Counted from the stretch's first letter, positions 40,838 to 50,052 are shown. The stretch: 64,000 nt of DNA from Providencia vermicola (GCF_020381325.1 NZ_JAGSPI010000005.1:62001-126000); one strand, 5' to 3'. The notes: generated by a model not told the origin, from the sequence alone. Translations and numbers: made by a program.

Positions 40838-40857
40838 GGCGAGGCGGGGGAGCAAGC
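40838..40857. other. cos: Putative cos site
   Basis: GGCGAGGCGGGG matches the first 12 of the 19 bases of the P2 cohesive end as I recall it, and the following bases are similar (GAGCAAGC versus AAAGCAC). It lies in a G-rich stretch between the cargo block and portal gene Q, exactly where P2 has cos. The cut position is not defined here. Confidence 0.75.
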
Positions 40858-40875
40858 GCGCGCAAAGGGGTAAAG

Positions 40876-40965
40876 ATGAGCTGCGCTGGCTATGGTGTGA
40901 TTAGCTCGTTAATGGTGTTATTTGCGATTATTCAGGCTGTACAGCCTAGATCAGATGTAAAATAG
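40876..40965 (+). CDS. 29-aa putative small membrane peptide near cos
   Basis: ATG 40876 with an AAAGGGG site 6 nt away opens a 29-codon frame with one hydrophobic segment (ISSLMVLFAIIQAV). Its conservation is unknown to me. Confidence 0.4.
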   Translation: MSCAGYGVISSLMVLFAIIQAVQPRSDVK

Positions 40966-40985
40966 TTTCGGGTATGTGAAATAGA

Positions 40986-41009
40986 TAGAACGGCGCTAAG
41001 GCCGTTCTA
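40986..41009 (-). terminator. Terminator of the P-Q operon
   Basis: A perfect 9-bp stem TAGAACGGC / GCCGTTCTA with a 6-nt loop, 45 bp beyond the Q stop. The T run is weak. Confidence 0.6.
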
Positions 41010-41053
41010 TTACGTTTGAAAGGGGGGGCATCGATTAACGTGAATTGAAAGGT

Positions 41054-42109
41054 TTATTTATAATTCGGTTCTTTGTTCTTCGCCTGTGTCAAAAAATCCA
41101 GCAATGCATATTGTTTGAAGCGGATCACTTCAACGCCTAGCATGTCGTTAATTGATTTCATGCTTTCCATCAACGGTAATAACTCATTGAACCAAAACAC
41201 CATTGCGGCCTTTTCAACATCACCAAGGCTACCCGAGCCTTGCGGGATGATCCCCATCAGTTGTGGTGGTATACGGTGCATAGCCAACAAATCATCGCGG
41301 GTGGTGTCCTTGATGCCGACAAACTCGTCTTTCGCGCTGATTTGGGAGAATGGTAAAATTTGAATCCCATCCTTGCCACCGTTGGCGGCATACACAAAGA
41401 TATTTTTAAACGCCTTACCTTTGCGCGCTTCGGTGAGTGATTTTTTTAACGACTCGACGGCCTTGTCGTCAGCCAATGCTGCGGAAAGATACACCATCAC
41501 ACCGGCGTGACTTCCATTCTCATAATAGTTTGTCCGAAATAGGGTAGCTGAATGATTCAAGTTAGCGGAAATAAGCCCCGCCAAATAATCGGGAGTGCCA
41601 TATATCTCTTGGTGAATACACGGATTTTTCAAATGAATAATGCTATTTTTGCGAAATTCGTAGGCATCTTGGTAATTCTTCACTTGCCAGTATTGCCCCT
41701 CATTTACACCGACGCGGGTGTACTTAGCCAAGGAGGGTTTAAGCGTTAACATATCGCCGAGCCGGTTAATGCGCTTTTCAAGGTAACCATTACCAAAAAC
41801 CACAAAATCCTGCGCTAAGGTGGTGAAGTCAGGGCGTGATAAATACGGTGTTGGTTCAAAACAACTTGTGATCACATTACGTTTAAACACTAGCGGTGAT
41901 TGATGGTAGGCCGCTGACGAGGTAAACGAACGCGCAATACCAGTAAAATCAATCGGGGTTTCATACCAGCGGCCATTGTGGTTGCACTCCATGCAATCCA
42001 GCAAATCACCAATGCCAGATACAATTGATGGCGGGTCAAAAGTAAATGAACAAAATTCAGGACTCTGTGTTTGTTCTTCGGTTGCTGCTAATTCTGTTGC
42101 TTGTTCCAT
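41054..42109 (-). CDS. Q: Portal protein (P2 Q)
   Basis: A 351-aa P2-type portal (P2 Q is about 344). NHNGRWYETPIDFTGIARSF, DFVVFGNGYLEKRINRLG and MHRIPPQLMGIIPQGSGSLGD are the conserved portal segments. It forms the dodecameric DNA entry channel of the capsid. It follows P by 2 bp and ends the leftward P-Q operon beside cos. Confidence 0.96.
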   Translation of the reverse strand: MEQATELAATEEQTQSPEFCSFTFDPPSIVSGIGDLLDCMECNHNGRWYETPIDFTGIARSFTSSAAYHQSPLVFKRNVITSCFEPTPYLSRPDFTTLAQDFVVFGNGYLEKRINRLGDMLTLKPSLAKYTRVGVNEGQYWQVKNYQDAYEFRKNSIIHLKNPCIHQEIYGTPDYLAGLISANLNHSATLFRTNYYENGSHAGVMVYLSAALADDKAVESLKKSLTEARKGKAFKNIFVYAANGGKDGIQILPFSQISAKDEFVGIKDTTRDDLLAMHRIPPQLMGIIPQGSGSLGDVEKAAMVFWFNELLPLMESMKSINDMLGVEVIRFKQYALLDFLTQAKNKEPNYK

Positions 42110-42111
42110 GG

Positions 42112-43836
42112 TTAAAACTCCATAACTTGTGCGCCAGCGCCGCCAGTTTCACTGGATATCGCTTCGTTAGAGAAAATGTTCATTGCCGCCCAAGCTAAAT
42201 CGCCATGGTCTAAGCCGCGAACACGACTTGATTCATAGGTGATAATCCCGCTTTGGGTTTGAACTTTCTTGATGGTCATAAATGAGGTGATCAGGGGCTT
42301 ATGTAACCCCGCATCGTATTCAAAACGGCCATTACGAATGAGCATGAGCATTTTCATGATCATCATGCGTTTGATAGGAGCCGAATAGTTGAGTAAATTG
42401 GCGGCAGGAAAGAATTTAACGACCAGCTCGTGCACGGCGGCACCAGTACCCCCAGTGCCATCAATAGTGATGGATTGCACGTTATAACGTTGAGTAATGC
42501 GTTTGATTTCTTCAGCTTGTTTTTCAAAGGCCATCCCGCGTAACTGGATAGTTTCAATGATGCGGAATTTCCCGCCACTGACTGCCGGTGGTGAGGCAAT
42601 CACTAATCCCAAACCATCACCATTATCACCGGTGCCGGTTGGGTCTGCGCCTACCCAAACAGGGCGATTACCCAGCGGGCGGGGTGCGTAAGGTTTCCAG
42701 TCGGGCCAAACATCACTGTTATAGCCATCGACGCCACAATTGATTAATGCATCATAACTGAATGCTCGTTCACCCGTTTTAACGAACTCACACTCGTATA
42801 AATTACGAAAATCATCGGGCGGGTTTTCATCTTTGATTTCTTCCAAATTAACACGGTTCAGTCCGCGCGCGATGGCATCATGAATATTCACGATTTGCCG
42901 CCACATACTATCCGCGCAGTAATGGCCAAGCTTTAATACCTTGTGGGATAGCTCAATGATTTTTCGTTCTTTCTCGGGCTTGCCTTTGTTATAAAAATCC
43001 CCTGTCCAAAACTCGTAGGCTTCGTGATCTTCACTGGATGGCGTGGAAAAGTAGGTTCGGCGTAATCCCGTTTGTGTGGCCATGGCTGAGGCGACTTTAC
43101 GTAATTCTAAGAAACGCGATACCCAGAATACCTCATCAAAATAGAGGTCACCGGTATAGGATTGCGCTGTCGCTGCTGCGGTACCCAAGAAAAACAGGAT
43201 CGCGCCGTTAGATAACATAATTTCATCGCCGCCTTTGAGCTCGACGCCCACTTGGCGAGCCAACAATTGAATAAAACGTTTGAATTGAAAAGCCTGTGCG
43301 CGGCTAGCAGATAGAAATATTTGGTTGTTACCGGTTTCCAATGCAGTCAATAAAGCTTCGCGGGCAAAGTACCACGTAGCTCCAATCTGGCGTGATTTAA
43401 GAATAAAGCGGTTTCGCTGCGTGCGTTCATCCCACCATTGGCGCTGATACTCAAATAAGCTACCTAGCACTAGGTTTTTAAGCTGTTCGATTTGCTCAGG
43501 GGTAAAGTGATTCTTTTGTGCTTTAACTTTACTTGTTCCCGCCGCTTGTTTCTTCATTTCCAAACGCTCAAAGCGGTCTAATTGGCGGTTAAAGAAATCC
43601 ACTGTTTTAAAGTCATGGGCGGTCATCGTGTCTTTCGCCATGATGCGCAGCACTTTTACATGTATTTGGTCGGTGACACGGTGAATAGGGGATGCATCAT
43701 CCCATTTATCACGTCGTCGCCATGAATAAATGGTGTGAATGCTTAAGCCCAGCCGCTTTGCAATCTGCGAAACGCTGTAAGCCTGCCAATAAAGTTCTTT
43801 GGCTTCTTGTCGTGGGTCAATGTCTGTTTTCATCAT
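42112..43836 (-). CDS. P: Terminase large ATPase subunit (P2 P)
   Basis: A 574-aa packaging ATPase (P2 P about 590). An N-terminal helix-turn-helix (SVSQIAKRLGLSIHTIYSWRRR, 21-42) is followed by a deviant Walker A SRQIGATW (148-155), Walker B DLYFDE (230-235), and a nuclease-like C-terminal domain with WVGADPTGTGDNGDGLG. It packages DNA from cos. Divergent from O with a shared palindrome between them. Confidence 0.96.
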   Translation of the reverse strand: MMKTDIDPRQEAKELYWQAYSVSQIAKRLGLSIHTIYSWRRRDKWDDASPIHRVTDQIHVKVLRIMAKDTMTAHDFKTVDFFNRQLDRFERLEMKKQAAGTSKVKAQKNHFTPEQIEQLKNLVLGSLFEYQRQWWDERTQRNRFILKSRQIGATWYFAREALLTALETGNNQIFLSASRAQAFQFKRFIQLLARQVGVELKGGDEIMLSNGAILFFLGTAAATAQSYTGDLYFDEVFWVSRFLELRKVASAMATQTGLRRTYFSTPSSEDHEAYEFWTGDFYNKGKPEKERKIIELSHKVLKLGHYCADSMWRQIVNIHDAIARGLNRVNLEEIKDENPPDDFRNLYECEFVKTGERAFSYDALINCGVDGYNSDVWPDWKPYAPRPLGNRPVWVGADPTGTGDNGDGLGLVIASPPAVSGGKFRIIETIQLRGMAFEKQAEEIKRITQRYNVQSITIDGTGGTGAAVHELVVKFFPAANLLNYSAPIKRMMIMKMLMLIRNGRFEYDAGLHKPLITSFMTIKKVQTQSGIITYESSRVRGLDHGDLAWAAMNIFSNEAISSETGGAGAQVMEF

Positions 43837-43879
43837 GCTGTCACTTTGTCACGCCCGCGCGTAACCCTCTATGAATATG

Positions 43880-43903
43880 GGTTCTCATAGCGCTATGAGA
43901 ACC
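43880..43903. promoter_or_regulatory. Late activator site, P/O divergent promoters
   Basis: A perfect 24-bp palindrome GGTTCTC-N10-GAGAACC, 44 bp from the P start and 82 bp from the O start. The same GGTTCTC-N10-GAGAACC occurs between FI and D. In P2 an Ogr-family zinc-finger protein activates late promoters from a dyad near -55. Confidence 0.75.
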
Positions 43904-43984
43904 GTAACCCTTTGAGTAAAAAGAAGATGATTGAGATAGTGGCGTTATCGAAATGACAGTTACGTCAGAAATGGAGATTGATTT

Positions 43985-44806
43985 ATGTCGCAAGGTAAAA
44001 ACACGCGCCAGATAAAGCTGATTGCTTGTGCAGAGGGGATGACACTCAATGGTTTTCCCGTTGAGCGTGAACATATCGAGCAGATGGCGAAAGACTATGA
44101 CCCTAAATTTTATTGTGGCCGTGTGAATTTGGATCACATTAAAAGTGTGTTCCCAGATAGCCAATTTCGCAGCTATAGCATGATTTCAGCGGTGAATACC
44201 GTTGAATTAACTGAAGGTGAACTAAAAGGCAAATTAGGGCTTGAAGTCACTATTGATATTGATGATTTAAAAGATGAATACATTGTTAACCTGAATAAAT
44301 CAGGCCAAAAGATTTTTTCCAGTATCGAATATTACCCTTCATTCCCACAAACCAAACGAGCCTATTTAACCGGTGTGGCATTGACTGATTACCCAGCGGC
44401 TATTGGTTCCCGTCCTATTGAACTAAGCGCAGTTTCTCGCGGCTTACCAGATAGCGGCAATTACTTTACCGCTTCATTAGAAACGCAGTGCCATTTGTTA
44501 AGTGAGCAACACACCGAACACCAAGAGGAAAAGGAAGCCAGTAAGAAGTTTTTATCGACGGTGATGCAGTGGTTAGGGGTAGAGCGTAAGCACAATTCAG
44601 TAGAAACAGGAAATTTGCAAAAAGCCATTGAGCTTACCGCAAAGCAATGCGGCACGTTATTAACAGACCAAGAAGCGCATAAGCAAGAGTTAACAAAGCT
44701 GGCTAATGACCTTAGCGAATTAAAGCAAAAGTTAGAGCTCACGGATGGTTCGGGGGAAAGCCGACCACCAGTGACGGGTGGCTCGGTCAAGCTGGCCGAC
44801 TACTAA
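43985..44806 (+). CDS. O: Capsid scaffolding protein / protease (P2 O)
   Basis: A 273-aa protein (P2 O about 284). The N-terminal serine protease has H51 in RVNLDHI and S112-S113 in KIFSSIEYYPSF at the positions of the P2 catalytic His and Ser. The C-terminal half is a glutamine- and lysine-rich scaffolding coil ending in GGSVKLADY. It guides assembly of N and is cleaved. Confidence 0.94.
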   Translation: MSQGKNTRQIKLIACAEGMTLNGFPVEREHIEQMAKDYDPKFYCGRVNLDHIKSVFPDSQFRSYSMISAVNTVELTEGELKGKLGLEVTIDIDDLKDEYIVNLNKSGQKIFSSIEYYPSFPQTKRAYLTGVALTDYPAAIGSRPIELSAVSRGLPDSGNYFTASLETQCHLLSEQHTEHQEEKEASKKFLSTVMQWLGVERKHNSVETGNLQKAIELTAKQCGTLLTDQEAHKQELTKLANDLSELKQKLELTDGSGESRPPVTGGSVKLADY

Positions 44807-44865
44807 TAAGCCTGAATTAGCGTTCTTACGCGTTCTTAAATTTCAATAAATAAAAGGTTTTTACT

Positions 44866-45915
44866 ATGGGTATCAGTAATGAATCACTGGCGAATTATCT
44901 CTCATGGCTTGACCAGCAAGCCCGCTTAAATGGAGTACGCCGTGAGGGTTCGTCATTAAATTTTAGCGTTGACCCTGCGGTGCAGCAGCGCTTAGAAAAA
45001 GCCAAAATGGAAAACAGCCCATTTTTAAAACAAATCAACTCATTTGGGGTGACGGACCAGGAGGGGCAAAAGGTCTTTGGTTCGGTCAATGGTCCTATTG
45101 CTGGTACAAATGACTCAACGACCGAGCGCCGTCAGCCTGAGCAAGTCAATGAGGAAAACAGCGACGATTACCGTTGTGATAAAACCAACTGGGATACGTT
45201 TATCCCGTATTCATGGTTAGACGCATGGGCGGGGCACCCTGAATTTCAACCGATGATCAGCCAACTGATCGCACAGCAAGAAGCCAATGACCGCTTAATG
45301 ATTGGGTTCAATGGTGTAAAACGGGTGAAAAAGTCCAATAAAGCCGAAAATCCATTGTTACAAGACGTCAATATCGGTTGGCTGCAAAAAATCCGTAATG
45401 CGGCGCCACAACGCGTGATGAAAGATGTCACTTTAACCAGTCGCGATGAAAGCGGGAAAATTATTGCCAAAGGGATGTATGCCAACGTAGATGCGATGGT
45501 ATTCGATGCGGTTAATTCATTGTTAGACCCGTGGCACCGCCGCGCACAAGGGTTAGTGGCGATCACTGGTTATCAGCTCTATACCGATAAAAACTTTAAA
45601 ATCATGAACCAGCACAGTGAGCAAAATCCAAACATGGAAATGCTCGCGGGTAATGAACTGTTGAAATTGAGTTCAATGGGTAACTTACCGACCTTACAAG
45701 TGCCGTTTTTCCCCGATGGCGCAACCTTGATAACGACCTTTAAAAACCTGTCTGTGTACTGGCAAAAAGGTAAATATCGCCGAGTGATCAAAGATGAGCC
45801 GGAATATAACCGCGTAGCGACTTACTCGTCGGGCAATGAGGGCTATGTGATTGAAGATTATGGTCTATCTTGCCTGATTGAAGGCATCAACTATGCCGAA
45901 AGCAAAGAAATTTAA
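44866..45915 (+). CDS. N: Major capsid protein (P2 N)
   Basis: A 349-aa P2-type capsid protein (P2 N about 357). FSVDPAVQQRLEKA, FGSVNGPIAGTNDSTTERR and YRCDKTNWDTFIPYSWLDAWA are hallmark segments. The N-terminus up to about residue 31 should be removed by O on maturation. Confidence 0.96.
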   Translation: MGISNESLANYLSWLDQQARLNGVRREGSSLNFSVDPAVQQRLEKAKMENSPFLKQINSFGVTDQEGQKVFGSVNGPIAGTNDSTTERRQPEQVNEENSDDYRCDKTNWDTFIPYSWLDAWAGHPEFQPMISQLIAQQEANDRLMIGFNGVKRVKKSNKAENPLLQDVNIGWLQKIRNAAPQRVMKDVTLTSRDESGKIIAKGMYANVDAMVFDAVNSLLDPWHRRAQGLVAITGYQLYTDKNFKIMNQHSEQNPNMEMLAGNELLKLSSMGNLPTLQVPFFPDGATLITTFKNLSVYWQKGKYRRVIKDEPEYNRVATYSSGNEGYVIEDYGLSCLIEGINYAESKEI

Positions 45916-45935
45916 GCCAACATTGGGGAACGCAA

Positions 45936-46631
45936 ATGGACCATTTAACACCGGCACAGAAGCACTGGCAAAAAGTAATGGCATCGCGTCGCGGTGGGGT
46001 GCCTGCCGAAATGTCACGGGCAGATATGACCGCTTATGAAAATATTTTACACCGTTTACGGGCTGACCAAGCGCAATTAAGCAATATCCAAGGCAATGAC
46101 CGTAAAGCAGCGTATAAGCGCAAGGTTTTACCTAATTATCGCGGTTGGAATGAGGGCGTGTTGGAAAGCCAGAGCGGTGTGGCTGATGAGGTCTTTACTC
46201 GCACTTTGGTGTGGCATATCGACGCAGGTTTATACACAGAAGCCTTACACATGGCCGAATATGCTATCCAATTTAATCTGCCATTGCCCGATAACTATAA
46301 CCGCACCTTAGCCACTGTTTTAGTTGATGAAATTTGTGACTGGTCATTAGCAGTTAAAGCAAGTGGCAAAGACGATGAAGTGACAGCGTCACTTGATGAT
46401 TTACTGAGATTAGAGCGTATTACAGCGCAATCCGATATGCCTGATGGGGCGCGTGCTAAGTTGTACAAAGTCATTGGTTTAACACTCAAAAATGACGATA
46501 AGCAGCAAGCCTTAGCCCTTGAATACCTGCAAAAAGCCATTCTTATCGACAAAGATATTGGTGTGAAAAAAGAGATTGAACAGCTATTACGGGCAGTACG
46601 TAAGCAAGAAGACGAAACGCCTAAAAAATAG
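45936..46631 (+). CDS. M: Terminase small subunit / endonuclease (P2 M)
   Basis: A 231-aa protein (P2 M about 247). LTPAQKHWQKVMASRR at the start and YRGWNEGVLESQSGVADEV-like central segment are P2 M features. It recognises cos with P. Confidence 0.93.
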   Translation: MDHLTPAQKHWQKVMASRRGGVPAEMSRADMTAYENILHRLRADQAQLSNIQGNDRKAAYKRKVLPNYRGWNEGVLESQSGVADEVFTRTLVWHIDAGLYTEALHMAEYAIQFNLPLPDNYNRTLATVLVDEICDWSLAVKASGKDDEVTASLDDLLRLERITAQSDMPDGARAKLYKVIGLTLKNDDKQQALALEYLQKAILIDKDIGVKKEIEQLLRAVRKQEDETPKK

Positions 46632-46655
46632 CAATAACCGAGTTGCACCCGCGTG

Positions 46656-46720
46656 CCACGGAGGCACAGCAATAATAAAGGGCTAACCCTCTGTATTGTC
46701 GCTGTCCACCTCCGTTTTTT
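46656..46720 (+). terminator. Terminator-like hairpin between M and L
   Basis: ACGGAGG (46658) pairs with CCTCCGT (46709), enclosing an inner stem AGGG/CCCT and AGC/GCT pairs, and runs into T6. This is inside the late operon, so it probably attenuates rather than ends transcription, or it follows an excised gene. Confidence 0.6.
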
Positions 46721-46733
46721 CAAAGGGATAATC

Positions 46734-47222
46734 ATGGGCTTAGTGGCATCAAAACAAATTCATAGCGTGCAAGACGAAAGCATCAGCGATGGTGATGAAA
46801 AAATCACATCGGGTGACTTTTGGCCAGACATTGGTTTAGACCTGTTGCGCCAATCCATGCGTTTGACGGGGAATGTCACTACCAGCAGATTAAAGCATAT
46901 GACCACTGAAGTGGTGCTGTACGTTAATCAGTTGTTGGATGAGTGGCGGCAAGAACAGAACGCCAAGGGCTTTACCCAATTATCTGAGGTGCCATCACCG
47001 CAAATTAACGATACCACGGCCACTGTATTCCGTTATCACCATGCGGTGTATAGCTTTACCAAAGCCTTATTGATTGAAAACTACCGCGATATTGACACCA
47101 CGCGTGAGGGTGAAAAGCACGCTCAAGCCTTGAGCACGCAAATTGATGATCTGCGCCGCGATGGCCAAAACGCCGTGCGGGATATTCTCGGTAAGTTACG
47201 CATGTTTGCGGAGCTCGTCTAA
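46734..47222 (+). CDS. L: Head completion protein (P2 L)
   Basis: A 162-aa protein (P2 L about 169) starting at ATG 46734 after an AAAGGG site; the open frame extends upstream through the hairpin but without homology. TSGDFWPDIGLDLLRQSMRL and YRDIDTTREGEKHAQAL are typical of L. It stabilises the packaged head. Confidence 0.92.
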   Translation: MGLVASKQIHSVQDESISDGDEKITSGDFWPDIGLDLLRQSMRLTGNVTTSRLKHMTTEVVLYVNQLLDEWRQEQNAKGFTQLSEVPSPQINDTTATVFRYHHAVYSFTKALLIENYRDIDTTREGEKHAQALSTQIDDLRRDGQNAVRDILGKLRMFAELV

Positions 47223-47425
47223 TGAAAGTGCAGGCGCTGCAAGGTGACACCGTTGACCTGTTGTGCTGGCGACATTATGGGCATACGCAGGGCATCGTTG
47301 AGCAAGTATTACAGGCAAATCCGAATTTGGTTGAGGGCGGCATACAGTTAGCCGCGGGGCAATGGGTGGAATTACCCGAACTCGCACCAGTGGCAAAACA
47401 AAACATGATCCAACTTTGGGATTAA
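47222..47425 (+). CDS. X: Tail protein X
   Basis: A 67-aa LysM-like protein, the same length as P2 X: KVQALQGDTVDLLCWRHYG and AGQWVELPEL. Its ATG overlaps the L stop. Confidence 0.95.
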   Translation: MKVQALQGDTVDLLCWRHYGHTQGIVEQVLQANPNLVEGGIQLAAGQWVELPELAPVAKQNMIQLWD

Positions 47426-47443
47426 CAAAACAGGATTAATAGC

Positions 47444-47731
47444 ATGAATGATTGGTGGAGCCGCCTAACTTACACACTTTCTGGATTTGGCGGTTTGTTC
47501 AGTGGGTCGGGCATTTTAGGGTTTTTGGGTGATTTCTCCGTGTATGAGTGGGGGTTTTTAATCGGGTTAATTGCCAGTGTTTCATTGGGCGTGATGACAT
47601 ATCGGTTGAACCGCCGTGAGCAAATGAAACGCACACGCATATTAGAACGTTATTTTTCTCGTCACCCCATCAGTGAGCGTGATATTGAAAACATTGTGAA
47701 AGTCACCGAGCAATCACCAAAGGATTTATGA
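47444..47731 (+). CDS. Y: Holin
   Basis: A 95-aa protein with two membrane segments (about 12-30 and 35-54) and a charged C-terminal tail (RREQMKRTRILERYFSR). It lies directly before the endolysin gene, so it is the holin, functionally like P2 Y (93 aa). Confidence 0.85.
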   Translation: MNDWWSRLTYTLSGFGGLFSGSGILGFLGDFSVYEWGFLIGLIASVSLGVMTYRLNRREQMKRTRILERYFSRHPISERDIENIVKVTEQSPKDL

Positions 47732-47732
47732 A

Positions 47733-48269
47733 ATGAACACCAAATCACGATTAAGCCAGACTGTTATTGCATTGATTATTTCTGGCGCCAGTGGCGGTGC
47801 GATCCTCTCCGGCTTTTTGAATGAAAAAGAGGGGAACTCGCTCAAGGCATATCGTGATGGGGGCGGTGTGGTCACTATTTGTCGTGGTGTAACACGTATT
47901 GACGGTAAGCCAGTAAAAATAGGTACCCAATTATCCCCAGCGGAATGTGACCGGCTAAACCAGATTGAAGCTGACAAAGCGATTGCATGGGTTAAACGTC
48001 ATGTGCATGTGCCACTGACCGAACCACAAATCGCCGGTATTGCGTCATTTTGCCCTTACAACATCGGGCCATCTAAATGTTTTTCATCCACGTTCTACCG
48101 CAAATTAAATGCGGGAGATATCAAGGGCGCTTGTGCGGAGCTTCCTAAATGGACGCGGGATGGTGGTAAAGATTGCCGACAAACTAAAGGCCAGCCAAAC
48201 GGCTGTTATGGCCAAGTGATCCGCCGTGACCAAGAGGCCGAATTACTGTGCGGAGAATGGGGGCGGTAA
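47733..48269 (+). CDS. K: Endolysin, GH24 lysozyme with SAR-type N-terminus
   Basis: A 178-aa muramidase. The catalytic triad E33-x8-D42-x5-T48 is exact (EKEGNSLKAYRDGGGVVT). The N-terminal weakly hydrophobic segment (VIALIISGASGGAILSGF) is rich in Gly, Ala and Ser, typical of signal-arrest-release endolysins secreted by Sec. The next gene starts within its stop codon. Confidence 0.94.
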   Translation: MNTKSRLSQTVIALIISGASGGAILSGFLNEKEGNSLKAYRDGGGVVTICRGVTRIDGKPVKIGTQLSPAECDRLNQIEADKAIAWVKRHVHVPLTEPQIAGIASFCPYNIGPSKCFSSTFYRKLNAGDIKGACAELPKWTRDGGKDCRQTKGQPNGCYGQVIRRDQEAELLCGEWGR

Positions 48270-48802
48270 TGGTGAATTATCGTTCTGTTTTAGGGGGATA
48301 TTTAGCGGTTGCTTGTATTGCGGCATTAGTTAGCGGTGGTGCGGTGTTTGGCGTTGCGCGTTTGGATTTCAAAGCCAAGTTAAGTGTGAGCGAACTGGGG
48401 CATCAAATGGCGCTTAGTGCGATAAGCGCTCAAGCCTTTATTGATGCCACGGAAAAACTCGCCCAGTTAAAAAAGGCACAAGATACCTTACATCAACTTA
48501 ATGTGACCTATAACCAGAGGTTGTTAGATGAACAAAATGAATCTCAACGTTTGCGTGATGATTTACTCACTGAGCGTCGTCGGGTGCAGTTCGCCAGCGC
48601 CGACCTTGCAACCTGTGAGCTCACCATCAATCACACTGCCCGCTCCAGCAGCGTGGGCGATGCAGCCACCGTCGGACTCACTCGAAAAGGTGGACTTATT
48701 GTTCACGATATCCGAACCGGAATTCAGCGAGACCGAGCCAAAATAAATTATTTACAGGGCTATATCCGTGATGTGGTAAACCAGTGCAAGGGGACGAGAT
48801 GA
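48269..48802 (+). CDS. lysB: i-spanin, Rz-like (LysB)
   Basis: A 177-aa protein from the ATG overlapping the endolysin stop (TAATG). One N-terminal membrane helix and a long periplasmic coiled coil (AQLKKAQDTLHQL.. QRLLDEQNESQRLRDDL) are the Rz architecture. The Rz1-like lipoprotein is encoded inside it in another frame. Confidence 0.87.
   Translation: MVNYRSVLGGYLAVACIAALVSGGAVFGVARLDFKAKLSVSELGHQMALSAISAQAFIDATEKLAQLKKAQDTLHQLNVTYNQRLLDEQNESQRLRDDLLTERRRVQFASADLATCELTINHTARSSSVGDAATVGLTRKGGLIVHDIRTGIQRDRAKINYLQGYIRDVVNQCKGTR
48528..48746 (+). CDS. lysC: o-spanin, Rz1-like lipoprotein embedded in the Rz gene
   Basis: A frame of 72 codons fully inside the Rz gene in the +1 phase. A lipoprotein signal (SLSVVGC lipobox) is followed by a proline-rich mature part (SSPAPTLQPVSSPSITLPAP). 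ATG 48537 may be the true start. Rz/Rz1 pairs fuse the outer and inner membranes at lysis. Confidence 0.85.
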   Translation: MNKMNLNVCVMIYSLSVVGCSSPAPTLQPVSSPSITLPAPAAWAMQPPSDSLEKVDLLFTISEPEFSETEPK

Positions 48803-48969
48803 AAGCGTTAATTGATATTTTGATATTTGGTGTTTTTGTCTTGCTGTTAAACCTGATTTTGTTGAGCGGCGTGGTATTACTGCAAGAACCCAAATGCGCG
48901 ACAGCACCACTGCAAGAACGCGTAGAAATGCGTTGCCAAAAAGCACTCTATGACACGCGGGGGAGATAA
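48799..48969 (+). CDS. Small membrane protein of the lysis region
   Basis: A 56-aa protein with one hydrophobic segment (IDILIFGVFVLLLNLILLSG), starting at the ATG overlapping the Rz stop and overlapping the R gene. Function unknown; a lysis accessory role fits the position. Confidence 0.65.
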   Translation: MKALIDILIFGVFVLLLNLILLSGVVLLQEPKCATAPLQERVEMRCQKALYDTRGR

Positions 48970-49421
48970 TGTTAAAGCCGAATCTATTACGCCAAACTAT
49001 TGTTGAGCAGATACCCCAGTTTAAACAAAACCCTGATTTATTAGAGGTCTATATCACTGATGGCGGTATACAGGCCACCGGTACACAATCCGCATCATAC
49101 TTGAATGAGTACCAAATTCAGGTATTGGCCATGGATTATGCCGGTGAATTAAGCGCATTGTCATTGGCCATCCTGACTTTTGCCCGAAAACATCAGCCAG
49201 ATTTGTTATTTAACCCTGATAAACGGGCGAATGGTATTCGTTACAAGGCTGACATTCTTGACACAGAAAAAATCGACGTACTGTACACCATCAAGGCCAC
49301 CGAGCGCGTGATTGTTAAAAAAGTGAATGGACAAATTGTGCAAGAGCATATTTCCGAGCCTGAAGTCGCCTTACCTGCATGGGATATCGTGATTGATGAG
49401 GGAGTTATATTCCATGAGTGA
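48969..49421 (+). CDS. R: Tail completion protein R
   Basis: A 150-aa protein (P2 R about 155): LKPNLLRQTIVEQIPQFKQNP and LALAILTFARKHQPDLL-like text are typical. Overlaps its neighbours on both sides. Confidence 0.93.
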   Translation: MLKPNLLRQTIVEQIPQFKQNPDLLEVYITDGGIQATGTQSASYLNEYQIQVLAMDYAGELSALSLAILTFARKHQPDLLFNPDKRANGIRYKADILDTEKIDVLYTIKATERVIVKKVNGQIVQEHISEPEVALPAWDIVIDEGVIFHE

Positions 49422-50052
49422 TAACACCCTGTTTATGCAACTTGAAAATGAGCTCAATGGCTTGTTATCGACAACCTCACCGGCTTACCGGCGAAAACTG
49501 ACGGGCAAATTAGCACGGGCAATCCGTGCCGACCAACAAAAGCGTATTCGTAGCCAACAAAACGCGGACGGCTCAGCCTATGAACCCCGTAAACGTAAAG
49601 TGTTACGCGCACAGCAGCAAATTAGATTTATTCACCGTGGTGATGTTCGCACCTTGCGAAATTGGCAAGGGTCAAAAGGGCGTCGAGGTAAAACTATCAC
49701 GGGTTTTGATGAAGATAGAGGCGCGGTGAGAACCTTTTATCGCCAAGATATCGAGCGCTTTTTAGATATTAATTTTTCCTCGGTCAAACGCAGTACCAAA
49801 CGTAATGTACCAATGTTTCGGCGGCTTAGAGCGGCGCGTTTTCTTCATGCACGTAGTACGCAAGATAGCGCGATAGTGGGATTTCAAGGCAAAGCCGCGG
49901 CGATTGCCAGAGAACATCAATACGGGCTTGAGGGGGCTGTAAATGAACTGGCGCGGGCACGCTATCCCAAACGTGAATTATTGGGGCTGTCGGAGCATGA
50001 GCGCTTGGGGTTATTGGAAATGATTTATCTCGATTTGGTGGGGCAGCTATGA
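49414..50052 (+). CDS. S: Tail completion protein S
   Basis: A 212-aa protein from ATG 49414, overlapping R by 8 bp. RRKLTGKLARAIRADQQKRI and REHQYGLEG-like segments identify S (phage virion morphogenesis family). It is longer than P2 S (about 150), with an extra central region around residues 65-120. Confidence 0.88.
   Translation: MSDNTLFMQLENELNGLLSTTSPAYRRKLTGKLARAIRADQQKRIRSQQNADGSAYEPRKRKVLRAQQQIRFIHRGDVRTLRNWQGSKGRRGKTITGFDEDRGAVRTFYRQDIERFLDINFSSVKRSTKRNVPMFRRLRAARFLHARSTQDSAIVGFQGKAAAIAREHQYGLEGAVNELARARYPKRELLGLSEHERLGLLEMIYLDLVGQL

Noticed and set aside
46295-46735. 146-codon leftward frame opposite M and the M-L hairpin
   Set aside because: Overlaps M on the opposite strand; no supporting signals.
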